A stretch of DNA of 64,000 nucleotides from NCBI RefSeq assembly GCF_900114205.1, contig NZ_FOSH01000004.1, positions 176,769 through 240,768 on the forward strand. Direction: 5' to 3'. A program made the position numbers and the translations under genes. This DNA is from Methylophaga sulfidovorans. GTDB taxonomy: Bacteria; Pseudomonadota; Gammaproteobacteria; Nitrosococcales; Methylophagaceae. Shown piece by piece: positions 1 through 8,765 of the stretch (its first letter is position 1; every line of letters starts with the position of its first letter). Below the pieces are notes generated by a model. It worked only from the letters and a program-made list of their open reading frames with translations, did not search any database and was not told the DNA's origin.

Positions 1-160
1 TGTGTAAAATTGTGAAATACCTAACATTAATTTAGCAGCTTCATTAATTGATAACAACGTCCTAATTTTCCAAAATTATCAAAAGACTAGTCATTTTATG
101 GTCATCACATTTTTTTGATAATGAATATAGAAAATAGGCTAAATAAACAGGAGAGAGACT

Positions 161-703
161 ATGAAACATTATTTATGGCTGGGAATATTAATGGCATTTT
201 CATCTATTGTGCAGGCCAAAGACTGTCCACAGTATTTTGATTATGACTTACCGAAACTGCATTCAAATAACACGGTAAATTTGTGTGAGTTGGCTAAAGA
301 CAAAGCCTTATTGGTGGTAAATACAGCCAGTCATTGTGGCTTTACACGCCAGTTTGGTAGCTTGGAAAAGTTACATGAGCAATACAAGGGTAAAGGCTTG
401 GTTGTTATTGGTTTTGCCAGTAACGATTTTGATCAAGAAGCAAAAACAGAAGCAGAAGCTGCCAGAATTTGTAAAGAAAACTTTGGTGTGAGCTTCACCA
501 TGGTTGCGCCCAGCTATGTCACAGGTTCGCGTGCTAACCCGATCTTCAGGGAGATAAACAAACAAAGTCAGGCACCAGACTGGAATTTTAACAAATATAT
601 TATTGATACTGATGGCCATGTGTTAGAGCACTTTTCAAGTGCTGTTGAGCCTGATGATGCCAGACTAGTAGAAGCCATTGAGTCAGTACTCGACGATGAC
701 TGA
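161..703 (+). CDS. Periplasmic glutathione peroxidase-like protein
   Basis: A 180-residue thioredoxin-fold peroxidase of the glutathione peroxidase family, expected to reduce peroxides with thiols in the periplasm. Residues 1-19 form a signal peptide (hydrophobic core, VQA cleavage site). The peroxidatic Cys is Cys59 in NTASHCGFT, and the family WNF signature is at 141-143. The usual FPSNQF loop reads FASNDF here, so the conserved tetrad Gln is replaced by Asp89. Four further cysteines are present (22, 42, 104 and the one in the motif's neighbourhood should be checked). A GGAGAGAG ribosome site precedes the ATG. The gene stands alone with about 135 bp before the next one. Family assignment is firm; the natural reductant is unknown. 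Confidence 0.88.
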   Translation: MKHYLWLGILMAFSSIVQAKDCPQYFDYDLPKLHSNNTVNLCELAKDKALLVVNTASHCGFTRQFGSLEKLHEQYKGKGLVVIGFASNDFDQEAKTEAEAARICKENFGVSFTMVAPSYVTGSRANPIFREINKQSQAPDWNFNKYIIDTDGHVLEHFSSAVEPDDARLVEAIESVLDDD

Positions 704-839
704 ATAGCCTATATATTTGTCAGGGTTGCCGATATTGATTGAATATATGAGTAACAACATCATTACATTAGTGATAATCATACTTTGTTGTTATCATTAG
801 CTAATATTGTTATCACGTTAGGGATGGCTGGAGTTAAGG

Positions 840-1382
840 ATGTCTATTGGTTCTCGGCTGGTTATGACCAGTTTATTCAGTTTAGTACTGTCTGCATGTA
901 GCACCATTCATAATGCTATTGGTCCAGATACACCCCGCTCAGATTTACGTGAGTCATTAGAAGCACCGCTTACTGTTTCAGATGCTGGTTCTCCCTTTTG
1001 TCATGAAGAGATGGTTGTTACTACCACTCCAAAAGTTATTCGCACTCCCCCGCCATATCACGCAACACTCTATTTTGACTTGGATAAAACGACTTTCACC
1101 CCCGATTCATTACGTGAATCCATTAAGGTCTATAAAGCGATTTTAGAAAGAAGAGATCGTCATATTGAAGTCGTTGGCTATACTGATACACTGGCTTCCC
1201 CACAATATAATGATAAATTATCCGAGCGTCGTGCTGAAAAAGTTACACAGGATTTGATAAACGCCGGGGTAGATGCAACACATATTTCTACCGCAGGTAA
1301 AGGCGAAACACTTTTGAAAGTTCCTACTCCTGATGAGACTGAAGAAGTGGGCAACCGTCGGGTTGAAATTGATGTTCGTTAA
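840..1382 (+). CDS. OmpA-family lipoprotein
   Basis: A 180-residue outer-membrane-type lipoprotein. The N-terminus has a hydrophobic stretch ending in the lipobox LSAC, giving lipidation at Cys20. Residues about 75-180 are an OmpA C-terminal peptidoglycan-binding domain, with GYTDT at 113-117, NDKLSERRAEKV, and the terminal NRRVEIDVR motif. A linker with prolines joins the two parts. It ends 20 bp before a TolC-type gene on the same strand, so the two are probably co-transcribed. OmpA lipoprotein/TolC pairs occur next to type I secretion systems for large adhesins in other bacteria, but no ABC exporter is present here. Family certain, partner inferred. Confidence 0.85.
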   Translation: MSIGSRLVMTSLFSLVLSACSTIHNAIGPDTPRSDLRESLEAPLTVSDAGSPFCHEEMVVTTTPKVIRTPPPYHATLYFDLDKTTFTPDSLRESIKVYKAILERRDRHIEVVGYTDTLASPQYNDKLSERRAEKVTQDLINAGVDATHISTAGKGETLLKVPTPDETEEVGNRRVEIDVR

Positions 1383-1402
1383 TTTCTGGAGTAATTAGAA
1401 AA

Positions 1403-2746
1403 ATGGTTTTATCACGATTTTCTACTATTTTTGCTGCATGTCTTGCAGCGATAGCGAGCACAAATATTGCTGCGGAAACGTTGCAGGAAGCCGTCGATGC
1501 AACTCTGAAACAAAACCCTGAAGTGTTGGCAGAAGCGAATCGCCGTTACAGTGTTGATAAGACCGTTGATCAAGCTAAAGCAGGTTATTATCCGCGGGTA
1601 GATTTAACGTTGGGTACTGGTTATGAGCGTACAAAGAATCCGGCAACAAGACCTGATCACGCATCACTACATCGTGTTGAAGCTGAAATAAGAGCAACTC
1701 AAATGCTCTATGATGGTTTTGCCACTAAAAGTGCTGTAGAGCAAAGTCAGGCTCAAGCTGAGGCGGCCGGTTATGATGTCACAGATAAGGCAGAAACGAT
1801 CGGCCTTAACACAGTGCAGAGTTATCTCGATGTTCTTAAACGTCAACAGCTGCTGGAAGAAACACAAGAAAACCTGGAACAGCACGAAAAAATCTTCGAC
1901 AAAATCAAACTCAGAACAGAAGCAGGAGTAGGTAATCGCTCTGATCTAGATCAGACCACAGGACGTGTTGCTCTGGCTGAAGCCAATTTGCGTTCTACCG
2001 AAGGTAATCTGCAGGATGCAAAAACACGTTATGAGCGTTTAGTCGGTCATGCTCCTGAATCTTTAATAGATCCTGGTAAGTCATGCTGTGATACTGCGCC
2101 TTCCGATGTTGAGGATGCATTACAAATTGCTTATCGCCAGCATCCGTCATTATGGTCTGCAATGGCTCAACATGAGGCTTCACTGGCTCAGGAAGAAGGT
2201 GCAAAAGCACCGTTTCATCCACACGTGAATGCGGAGCTGAGTACCCGAGCAGATAATAATCTTGATGGAACACGTGGTCATGAGAAAGAAGCTCAAGCCA
2301 TGATTCGTATGGATTACAATCTACTTAACGGTGGAGCTGACAAAGCGCGCATCGAAGAGACAAAGTATTTAAGTGAGCAGGCGAAACAGAATGCGGAGAT
2401 TACTAAACGTAACGTTGATCGTGATGTGCGCATGGCGTGGATTAATGTAGAAACACTGTCGCGTCGTTTACCCATCCTTGAACAACGTAAGATAGCAGCA
2501 GAAAAAACGCGGGATGCGTATTTTGAACAGTTTAATGTCGGTAGAAGAACACTATTGGATTTGCTGGATACAGAAAACGAATTATTGACAGCTAGAAATG
2601 ATTACACCAACGCTTATTACGATCATATTTATGCCTGTTACTGGCTGTCTGAAACCATGGGTAAGCTGATGGAAAGTCTATCTGTGCAAGCACCAGATGC
2701 CGCCATTGTTGTTGCTCAACCGCAAACGACTGAGTCACAAAAATAA
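1403..2746 (+). CDS. TolC-family outer membrane channel protein
   Basis: A 447-residue outer membrane efflux protein, the exit duct of type I secretion or multidrug efflux trimers. Residues 1-24 are a signal peptide (cleavage near IAA-ETL). The mature part starts with the family's typical TLQEAVDATLKQNPEV helix. It contains two OEP repeats of long coiled-coil helices separated by strands; NVGRRTLLDLLDTENELLTARNDY is split here as GRRTLLDLLDTENEL near residue 380, the signature of type I secretion TolC proteins. Two adjacent cysteines (KSCCD) lie in the middle loop. It follows the OmpA lipoprotein by 20 bp and is followed by a terminator-like hairpin. No membrane fusion protein or ABC transporter is adjacent. 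Confidence 0.87.
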   Translation: MVLSRFSTIFAACLAAIASTNIAAETLQEAVDATLKQNPEVLAEANRRYSVDKTVDQAKAGYYPRVDLTLGTGYERTKNPATRPDHASLHRVEAEIRATQMLYDGFATKSAVEQSQAQAEAAGYDVTDKAETIGLNTVQSYLDVLKRQQLLEETQENLEQHEKIFDKIKLRTEAGVGNRSDLDQTTGRVALAEANLRSTEGNLQDAKTRYERLVGHAPESLIDPGKSCCDTAPSDVEDALQIAYRQHPSLWSAMAQHEASLAQEEGAKAPFHPHVNAELSTRADNNLDGTRGHEKEAQAMIRMDYNLLNGGADKARIEETKYLSEQAKQNAEITKRNVDRDVRMAWINVETLSRRLPILEQRKIAAEKTRDAYFEQFNVGRRTLLDLLDTENELLTARNDYTNAYYDHIYACYWLSETMGKLMESLSVQAPDAAIVVAQPQTTESQK

Positions 2747-2802
2747 GCTAGCTAAACGCCTGGGATAGTCAAGGATGCCTTGGCGTTTCTAACATCGCCA
2801 TT

Positions 2803-2838
2803 AAACTGTCATATATGTCGAATATGATGACAGTTTTT
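2803..2838 (+). terminator. Terminator-like hairpin after tolC-type gene
   Basis: A perfect 9-bp stem (AAACTGTCA at 2803-2811 with TGACAGTTT at 2828-2836) ends in a short T run. It lies between the TolC gene stop and the start of the ligase gene. A second, weaker inverted repeat (AAACGCC with GGCGTTT, 2755-2788) precedes it. Confidence 0.55.
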
Positions 2839-2851
2839 CGCGAGTATAGGC

Positions 2852-4114
2852 ATGCTCAGCCGGCCCTTAAATTTCCCTCTTCCTGTACATCTCTTCCTGT
2901 ATTTATTGCCTGCATTATTACTGTTTTCTCGGGCCATTGCCGATATTACCGTTGTGCTGGTGGCCATTACTTTTCTCGTTTTCAGTTATAAAAACCGTCA
3001 CTGGGATTGGATAAAACAACCCTGGTTTTTAGCTTTCTTACTGTTTAATGCCTATCTTGTTTTTGTTAATTTACCCCTAAGCAGTGAGCCATCTGAAAGT
3101 CTGAAGTATGTGCTTACTTTTATAAGGTGGCCTTTATTTGCAATGGCTTTGTCATACTGGGTTTTTAATAACGCTGAAAACAGACAATACTTTCTTATCG
3201 GCTTATTGCTCACCATGTTTTTTATTATTGCCGACACTTTCTGGCAATATATTTTTGATGTTGACTGGTTTGGCATAGAGCGCTTTTCTGAGACTCGCTT
3301 AACAGGCCCATTCCGAAGTCCTATTCCTGGTACGATGCTTCTCAGACTATGGTTTATTGCCTTATTTGCTGCATTGCTTATCCCTGTTTTTAAACAATCT
3401 GTAATACGTCAATTAACGTTTATGATCGTGGTGATGGGAACTGGTTTTGTTTTTACGTTTCTGACTGGTGAAAGAATGGCGCTCATCTTGTTTAGTGCAG
3501 GCTGCGCCGTTGTTTTTATCGCGATGTTACTGGCATACAAACAATACAAACAAAAATTAATGCTGATGCTGGCTTTACTGGCTATCACATTGGTAACTAC
3601 TTTATTTTTATCACCTGAGATGTTTGAGAGAAGTATTGTGAGTATTGGCTCAAAGCTTTCAACATTTGCTCAATCAGATTATGGCAGTGTGTTTAATGCT
3701 GCATGGCAGGTTTGGCAGGACAACTGGTGGCTGGGTAGTGGTTTACACACGTATCAAACAGTATGTGAGCAGCAACAGTTATTGATAAGTAGCGGCCTGA
3801 TGTGTACTCACCCACATAATTTGTACTTGCAGCTTGGCGCTGAGACAGGTGTGGTCGGCTTATTATTATTTTTATTTATGCTGTATTTGTTATACAAAAA
3901 GGTATTAGGTCCATTATTGGTTCAACGCAACTGGATACAAGCCGCTCTGAGTTTTTCAGTATTAACGGTGAGTTTTTGGCCACTCACTGGTGGTATCAGT
4001 GTTTTGAGTAATTGGGTCGCAGCACTGGTATGGTTAGGTATTGCCTGGGTGTTAGCTATATCCGCGGCAGATGCTTCAGAACCTGATCAACACTTAACTG
4101 CCGCAAGTCGTTGA
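2852..4114 (+). CDS. O-antigen ligase family protein (WaaL-like)
   Basis: A 420-residue polytopic inner-membrane protein with about ten to twelve membrane segments. The C-terminal half carries the Wzy_C/O-antigen ligase signature: a large periplasmic loop with WWLGSGLHTY, then CTHPHNLYLQLGAETG followed by a hydrophobic helix. The conserved His (HPHN) and Arg (GER) match the ligase family, which joins undecaprenyl-linked O-antigen to lipid A-core in the periplasm. A polymerase (Wzy) has the same fold, so ligase versus polymerase is not decided by sequence. Its 3' end overlaps the convergent GT9 gene by 59 bp, and the gene faces an LPS glycosyltransferase cluster, supporting an LPS role. Confidence 0.8.
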   Translation: MLSRPLNFPLPVHLFLYLLPALLLFSRAIADITVVLVAITFLVFSYKNRHWDWIKQPWFLAFLLFNAYLVFVNLPLSSEPSESLKYVLTFIRWPLFAMALSYWVFNNAENRQYFLIGLLLTMFFIIADTFWQYIFDVDWFGIERFSETRLTGPFRSPIPGTMLLRLWFIALFAALLIPVFKQSVIRQLTFMIVVMGTGFVFTFLTGERMALILFSAGCAVVFIAMLLAYKQYKQKLMLMLALLAITLVTTLFLSPEMFERSIVSIGSKLSTFAQSDYGSVFNAAWQVWQDNWWLGSGLHTYQTVCEQQQLLISSGLMCTHPHNLYLQLGAETGVVGLLLFLFMLYLLYKKVLGPLLVQRNWIQAALSFSVLTVSFWPLTGGISVLSNWVAALVWLGIAWVLAISAADASEPDQHLTAASR

Positions 4115-4955
4115 CTTGCAGAGCCTGAAATTGACCTCGCACAATTTCAGAGCGGCTGACAGAGGTAGTTGGGCCGAACAAAGCCAGACCTGGGCGGTCA
4201 AGACATGAAGCGATATGACTGGGGCCTGTATCATTACCAATAACAAAGCTAGCCTTATTTAAAATACTCGCCAGTTCAAACCAATTGAATAAGTCGTCTT
4301 TGCTCATAGGACTATAGCCTGCGAGGTTTGCGGCCATATCTAATTCATCGGGTCCTAATATATTTACTACGTCATAACCTAGCCTGATAAGCGCTTTTGA
4401 TAAGGCTGGATAGTGCGGCCAGCGCTTTTCTTTATGCTGAGCTGAGCTGCCGGGAATAAGTGCAATATATGGTTTATTAATGGGATGTTTTCTGAGTATT
4501 TCAGGTGTGTTTTCGACCATCCAGACGACATTTGGTGATAGAGCATGATGAGCTGGTATATCTGCTTCAGAGAGTAGTTGCACTAAGCCTTTTAATCCTG
4601 ATTCCGGAGATACCTTTGAGCGTCGACTAATCCATTTCAACTTAGGTAAAAAAAGGCGCTGATATAAAGCGCTTCGGTCAGAGTTTTGTAGATCAACCAC
4701 AAGATCAAATTGTTCCTGAATCAGTTGCTGACGAAGCTTCAATTGTTGTTTTAAATGAATAAGAGGCTGTCTGTCATCAATGATGATGCGATCAATATAG
4801 GGAGAACGCTGCATCAGGGACTCGTAACGAGACATTGTTAATAAAACAATCTCAGCGTGACTGAAATGTTGGCGAATATCTCTGAATATACCATCGGCCT
4901 GGATAAGATCACCAAAAGCACCATGCTTGATAAGCAATAGCTTGGAAGCAGGCAT
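4056..4955 (-). CDS. Glycosyltransferase family 9 (heptosyltransferase-like)
   Basis: A GT9 enzyme of 299 residues that would transfer heptose or a related sugar to the LPS core at the cytoplasmic face. The N-terminus KLLLIKHGAFGDLIQADG is the GT9 acceptor-side motif, and the C-terminal sugar-nucleotide motif is FVIGNDTGPSHIASCL. ATG at 4955 is chosen because it lies six bases after the upstream gene's stop, begins directly before the conserved KLLLIKHGAFGD motif, and avoids a 109-bp overlap that the longer frame would need. It is the last gene of a leftward cluster. Substrate is not determinable. Confidence 0.82.
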   Translation of the reverse strand: MPASKLLLIKHGAFGDLIQADGIFRDIRQHFSHAEIVLLTMSRYESLMQRSPYIDRIIIDDRQPLIHLKQQLKLRQQLIQEQFDLVVDLQNSDRSALYQRLFLPKLKWISRRSKVSPESGLKGLVQLLSEADIPAHHALSPNVVWMVENTPEILRKHPINKPYIALIPGSSAQHKEKRWPHYPALSKALIRLGYDVVNILGPDELDMAANLAGYSPMSKDDLFNWFELASILNKASFVIGNDTGPSHIASCLDRPGLALFGPTTSVSRSEIVRGQFQALQVNDLRQLSVDQVLKHLPRI

Positions 4956-4960
4956 CGCAG

Positions 4961-5971
4961 CTAATTCTCGATTAAGGTTTGATAAACAGAGACAGTTTTT
5001 TCTGTCATGGCTTCCATTGTCATTGATGTATGAGCAAGGGCAATGGCGTCCTGCATCAGGTTTTGCCAACGCGCTGGGTTGGCAAGCAGGCTTTCTAAGC
5101 GCTGACGAAAGGCGTTAGTGTCGGCAATGGGAACAATTAAAGTGTTATCCAACACTTCATTCGCGACAGGCACATCAGTCGATAATATGGGTATTTTTAA
5201 CAGTAAAGCTTCACTACAGACGTAAGAGAAACCTTCTCGTCTGGAGCTGATTAATACGCCATCACAGGCTTGCATCAGTGAACTGACATCAGGTCGATAG
5301 CCTGTTAGACGGCAGTGTGTATTACGGGATAGTGCCTGGATTTGTTTCTGTAAGTGTGGTCTTTCCTTACCTTCACCAATGATTAGTAAGTTTAAATGCA
5401 GACCATCTATAGCCTTAAGTAATAAATCAAAGCCTTTTGTTTCAACCAGACGGCCAACGGCACAGAATGTCGGTAAGTCAGGGTTTAAGCCAAAGTCTTC
5501 ATAAAGGTTAATCGCTTTTACCGTTGGCGTTGCAATGCCATTGTAAACCGCAACCGCGTTGGCGATGTTCAGTTGAGAGCGTAGCGTATTACTAACGGCA
5601 ATAGCCTGATCCAGCTTGGCATAATCTTTCACTCTGCTTTTGATGTTATGTAATGTCCCTACCGTTTTTGCTGAGTGAAAATGGCGACATTTATTTAGCA
5701 CTGCAGTCGCTTTATTGGCCTGAGCATGGACAATATCTGCTTTGGAGCGATGTATGAAATACAGCACACTTAACCAAAGCAAGGGGTTATTTCGACTTAG
5801 ACATGCATTTACCGGAAAGCGTTGTATTTGCTCAGGTAAGGTATTTAAAAATTGCGGGTCAGCAATCACACTGACTGTGTGACCCGCTTTATTCAGGCTA
5901 ATGGACATTTCGCGAACATGTTTTTCCAGCCCACCCTCACCGGTACTTAACAGGATCTGACAGATATTCAC
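4961..5971 (-). CDS. Glycosyltransferase family 4
   Basis: A 336-residue GT-B fold glycosyltransferase. The N-terminal domain begins MNICQILLSTGEGGLEKHVREM, quoted here in part as the Gly-Gly-Leu-Glu acceptor loop at residues 12-16. The C-terminal domain has the GT4 nucleotide-sugar motif E-x7-E in REGFSYVCSEALL. Its start ATG overlaps the stop of the upstream GT4 gene by four bases, so the two are translationally coupled. The next gene starts six bases after its stop. It likely adds a sugar to the LPS core or O-unit in the cytoplasm; donor and acceptor are unknown. Confidence 0.83.
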   Translation of the reverse strand: MNICQILLSTGEGGLEKHVREMSISLNKAGHTVSVIADPQFLNTLPEQIQRFPVNACLSRNNPLLWLSVLYFIHRSKADIVHAQANKATAVLNKCRHFHSAKTVGTLHNIKSRVKDYAKLDQAIAVSNTLRSQLNIANAVAVYNGIATPTVKAINLYEDFGLNPDLPTFCAVGRLVETKGFDLLLKAIDGLHLNLLIIGEGKERPHLQKQIQALSRNTHCRLTGYRPDVSSLMQACDGVLISSRREGFSYVCSEALLLKIPILSTDVPVANEVLDNTLIVPIADTNAFRQRLESLLANPARWQNLMQDAIALAHTSMTMEAMTEKTVSVYQTLIEN

Positions 5972-7089
5972 GATGCAGTGCTTTGCTGTAAAACACGTTT
6001 ATAGACAGATAAGGTCGTGTCTAACATGGATTGCAAAATGAAGGGATGCGATTCCGGCACGGTAGGAGGGGCAAGTAACCATTTTGTCGCTAAGCTAACA
6101 ACAGCGGCTTTATCACCAGTGTTCACTTTGCCTTCTGGTAATACGGTCGAAAGTTGTTCTTCCACACCGCCATGCGCATAAGCAATAACAGGCACGCCCA
6201 GACTTAACGCTTCAATGGTCACGCGGCCAAACGCTTCAGGCTGGAGCGATAATGACATCACTAAACTTGAAATAGACATAATTTCCTTCAGGTCGCTGCG
6301 GTGACCAACGAAGCTGATATCGTTGATGACACCAAGTTCAGCAGCACGCTGCTGTAGCTCAGCTAAAAAGCCCGACTTTCCTTTTTTAGTTTCGCCGACG
6401 ATAAGCCCGTGTACATCGGAATAATATTTTTTGAGTTCAGCGATAATCTCTATAAAGTCCGCCTGACCTTTCCAGCGTGTAATACGTCCAGGCAGCGTGA
6501 TGAGTAGTTTTCCCTGAGTTTGTGGAAAGCTTTGATACCAATGTTTTAACCATTCACTATCAGGTTCAAAGCCATAAGGAAAATCACGTCTGTCTATGCC
6601 TCTGTAATTGATGGTGAGATTATCTTTGACCCCGTAATGGGTGGTGACATAATCACGAATTTTTTCTGACACAACGAACACATGTTCGCCCTTGGTCATG
6701 ATTCTGCTGTAGCCATTTACCGAATAGGTACCATGAACCGTGGTGATGAATTTTGGCCGTGATTGTTTGGGTAAGGATTTCCAGGCTAAGTAACATACCC
6801 ATGCTGGCATACGTGAACGCACATGCAAAATATCCACATGATTTTTCACAAGAAAACGGCGAAGTCGGGGAATAAGGCGGAATGTGGCCAGTGATTTTCT
6901 GCCAATATTCCAGTTGATATGTTCACTACCTTGCCTGGTCAGAGTATCGACTAAACGCCCACCTGCAGAAATGACAAGCGAGCGATGGCCCTGGCTTGCC
7001 AGATAGTGTCCGACTTCCAATGTACCTCGCTCAACACCACCCGACTCAAGGGCAGGTAAAACCTGAACAACCGTTAAATGTTCTGTCAT
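5968..7089 (-). CDS. Glycosyltransferase family 4
   Basis: A 373-residue GT4 enzyme. The N-terminal Rossmann domain starts LTVVQVLPALESGGVERGT, with the glycine-rich GGVERG loop typical of LPS and exopolysaccharide GT4 enzymes. The C-terminal domain has TLPGRITRWKGQ and the E-x7-E motif PEAFGRVTIEAL followed by GVPVIAYAHGG. Cytoplasmic and membrane-associated by family. It shares a 4-bp ATGA overlap with the following GT4 gene and lies six bases after the ELM1-family gene, so this is one transcription unit. The specific sugar is not determinable. Confidence 0.85.
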   Translation of the reverse strand: MTEHLTVVQVLPALESGGVERGTLEVGHYLASQGHRSLVISAGGRLVDTLTRQGSEHINWNIGRKSLATFRLIPRLRRFLVKNHVDILHVRSRMPAWVCYLAWKSLPKQSRPKFITTVHGTYSVNGYSRIMTKGEHVFVVSEKIRDYVTTHYGVKDNLTINYRGIDRRDFPYGFEPDSEWLKHWYQSFPQTQGKLLITLPGRITRWKGQADFIEIIAELKKYYSDVHGLIVGETKKGKSGFLAELQQRAAELGVINDISFVGHRSDLKEIMSISSLVMSLSLQPEAFGRVTIEALSLGVPVIAYAHGGVEEQLSTVLPEGKVNTGDKAAVVSLATKWLLAPPTVPESHPFILQSMLDTTLSVYKRVLQQSTAS

Positions 7090-7095
7090 TAAGGA

Positions 7096-8061
7096 TTAAC
7101 TGAGTTGTGGAATCGGTTGGGTTTGAGGCTGTACAACCACATCCAACCAGTGTTTCATGATCCAGTCTGCACAGCGTTCTGATTCCATAAAGCCTGGCAC
7201 GGGTTGTAAGCGACTTTTATAATGACCGAGGCTATCAAAACGAACGGCGTAACCGTCACCAACGAGCTTACTCAATCCTCGTGATACACGGTTATCACGT
7301 TTAATCGGCATATTAAGAATACCAACCGCTGCTTTCGCTGTTAGTGCCTCATAAACCATAGAGACCGAGTCCTCGCTGATCCAGGCGCTGTAACAGACAG
7401 CTAATTGACGTGCTACCCAATTACGGTCTGTTTCTTCAAATGGCACAATCGTCAGATTATCCAGTTTGAAGCCGAGCAGATGAGTGGCAAAATTTGCTGG
7501 TGTACGGGGAGAGGTGGTCAGCGTATAGTGAATACGAGGGTTTTGTTTACAAAGCTGAGTCAGCTGTGAGATGAGGTGGCTTTCGTTCCAGTCACAATGT
7601 TTGGATGGGCCACCAATCATTATCAAACCTTCGTTTTTTTGATGCTCACCAGCAGCATGAATAGGGTTAAGCACACCACGGGTTTCCAGTACATTACCAC
7701 TACCTTGATAATAGTCATGTTCTGGTATTAAGCTAAGATCAAAAAATGACACAGGCAAGCTGGGTTGCATCAAGACAATCGTTTGCCCGCCATATACTTT
7801 TTTTGCTGCCAGCATGTGAAGATGCGTGCGATGACCTGCTCCGACAATAAGATCAGGTAGTGGCAGTCCATGACCTGCCGGCCAGGTCGTACTCAGTAAG
7901 TCAAACACGGGTTGTAGTCGACCACTTACCGGAATATCAAAACTTTCACAGGGCATTTTGCGCTTCAAGGCATTGACCAAGCCCAAAGACTGGCTTTGAT
8001 GGCCGGGTTTTCCATCAGTGAGTCGCCAGATAATAATGGGTTCAGCGTTATTAGTATTCAT
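7096..8061 (-). CDS. ELM1/GtrOC1-family protein (DUF1022)
   Basis: A 321-residue protein of the Mito_fiss_Elm1 family, which bacteria carry in cell-envelope loci and whose chemistry is undefined. Its fold is predicted to resemble GT-B glycosyltransferases. The family N-terminus IIIWRLTDGKPGHQSQSLGL is present at residues 9-28, then GAGHRTH, LMQPSLPVSFFDLSLIPEHD and IGGPSKHCDW. A longer frame reaches 8178, but ATG 8061 is preferred: it has AGGTG eight bases upstream and places the conserved motif at the N-terminus. It is the first gene of the leftward LPS cluster and probably acts with the two GT4 enzymes. Confidence 0.78.
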   Translation of the reverse strand: MNTNNAEPIIIWRLTDGKPGHQSQSLGLVNALKRKMPCESFDIPVSGRLQPVFDLLSTTWPAGHGLPLPDLIVGAGHRTHLHMLAAKKVYGGQTIVLMQPSLPVSFFDLSLIPEHDYYQGSGNVLETRGVLNPIHAAGEHQKNEGLIMIGGPSKHCDWNESHLISQLTQLCKQNPRIHYTLTTSPRTPANFATHLLGFKLDNLTIVPFEETDRNWVARQLAVCYSAWISEDSVSMVYEALTAKAAVGILNMPIKRDNRVSRGLSKLVGDGYAVRFDSLGHYKSRLQPVPGFMESERCADWIMKHWLDVVVQPQTQPIPQLS

Positions 8062-8257
8062 GGTGACAGCACCTAAGATTAAATAAAAAGCAAAGTTGCC
8101 TCTGTCTAAAAAGGCGATTTGCTGAGGACTATAGGGCCGGAGTATTAAAGTTTTATGAAACTGAGAAATACTTCGCACAAATTAACAGGGAATAGTGTCT
8201 CTGGAAGTGTCTGGCGAGCTGAGCCATAGTGAGACAGCGGCATCAAAAGGAGTGAAT

Positions 8258-8707
8258 ATGATTGAGCGTGATGAAGATACATATAGTGCGTTAAAGGAAA
8301 TGGCTGAAGATGCGCAATTGAGCTCCCGAAACTACAATGACGAATTAATCGGACTGGAGTATTACAACAATCTGACCGTGTTGAGTGATGAAGAGCTGAA
8401 TCTGTTAGTGAGTTTATGGCATGAGAAGTATGTGACCTGCCAAAAAGAAAAGCTGGCGTCTCAGTGGATGGTTATCCAGATTTTCATTCTGATTCTATTA
8501 GCGATCTATGTTGCTTGGGTGTCAGGGGGAATTGCTGGTACGCTGATCAGTATTGTGGGTGTGATCGCCATGATCGCGATGATTGAAGATAAGCGGGTTG
8601 CTATTGCCAAGCGGAATTTATCTGATGCCCGCCAAGTCTATCAAATACTGGGTGAGCTTAAACAAAGCAGACAACGGTCTTACGAAAAACAACAACATCC
8701 CGTTTGA
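8258..8707 (+). CDS. Hypothetical membrane protein with two TM helices
   Basis: I do not recognise this 149-residue protein. It has an acidic soluble N-terminus (about 70 residues), then two adjacent hydrophobic segments at about 71-90 and 94-110, and a basic C-terminal helix rich in Lys, Arg and Gln. This predicts a hairpin in the inner membrane with both tails in the cytoplasm. ATG 8258 is preferred to an upstream in-frame GTG at 8195 because AAAAGGAG lies at the right distance. The next gene, tpx, starts 58 bp after its stop with its own strong ribosome site. No function can be given. Confidence 0.7.
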   Translation: MIERDEDTYSALKEMAEDAQLSSRNYNDELIGLEYYNNLTVLSDEELNLLVSLWHEKYVTCQKEKLASQWMVIQIFILILLAIYVAWVSGGIAGTLISIVGVIAMIAMIEDKRVAIAKRNLSDARQVYQILGELKQSRQRSYEKQQHPV

Positions 8708-8765
8708 CAATCATTGTTTGAAGCCAGTTTATATTGTTCATATAACTAAAATTAAAGGAGATTTT

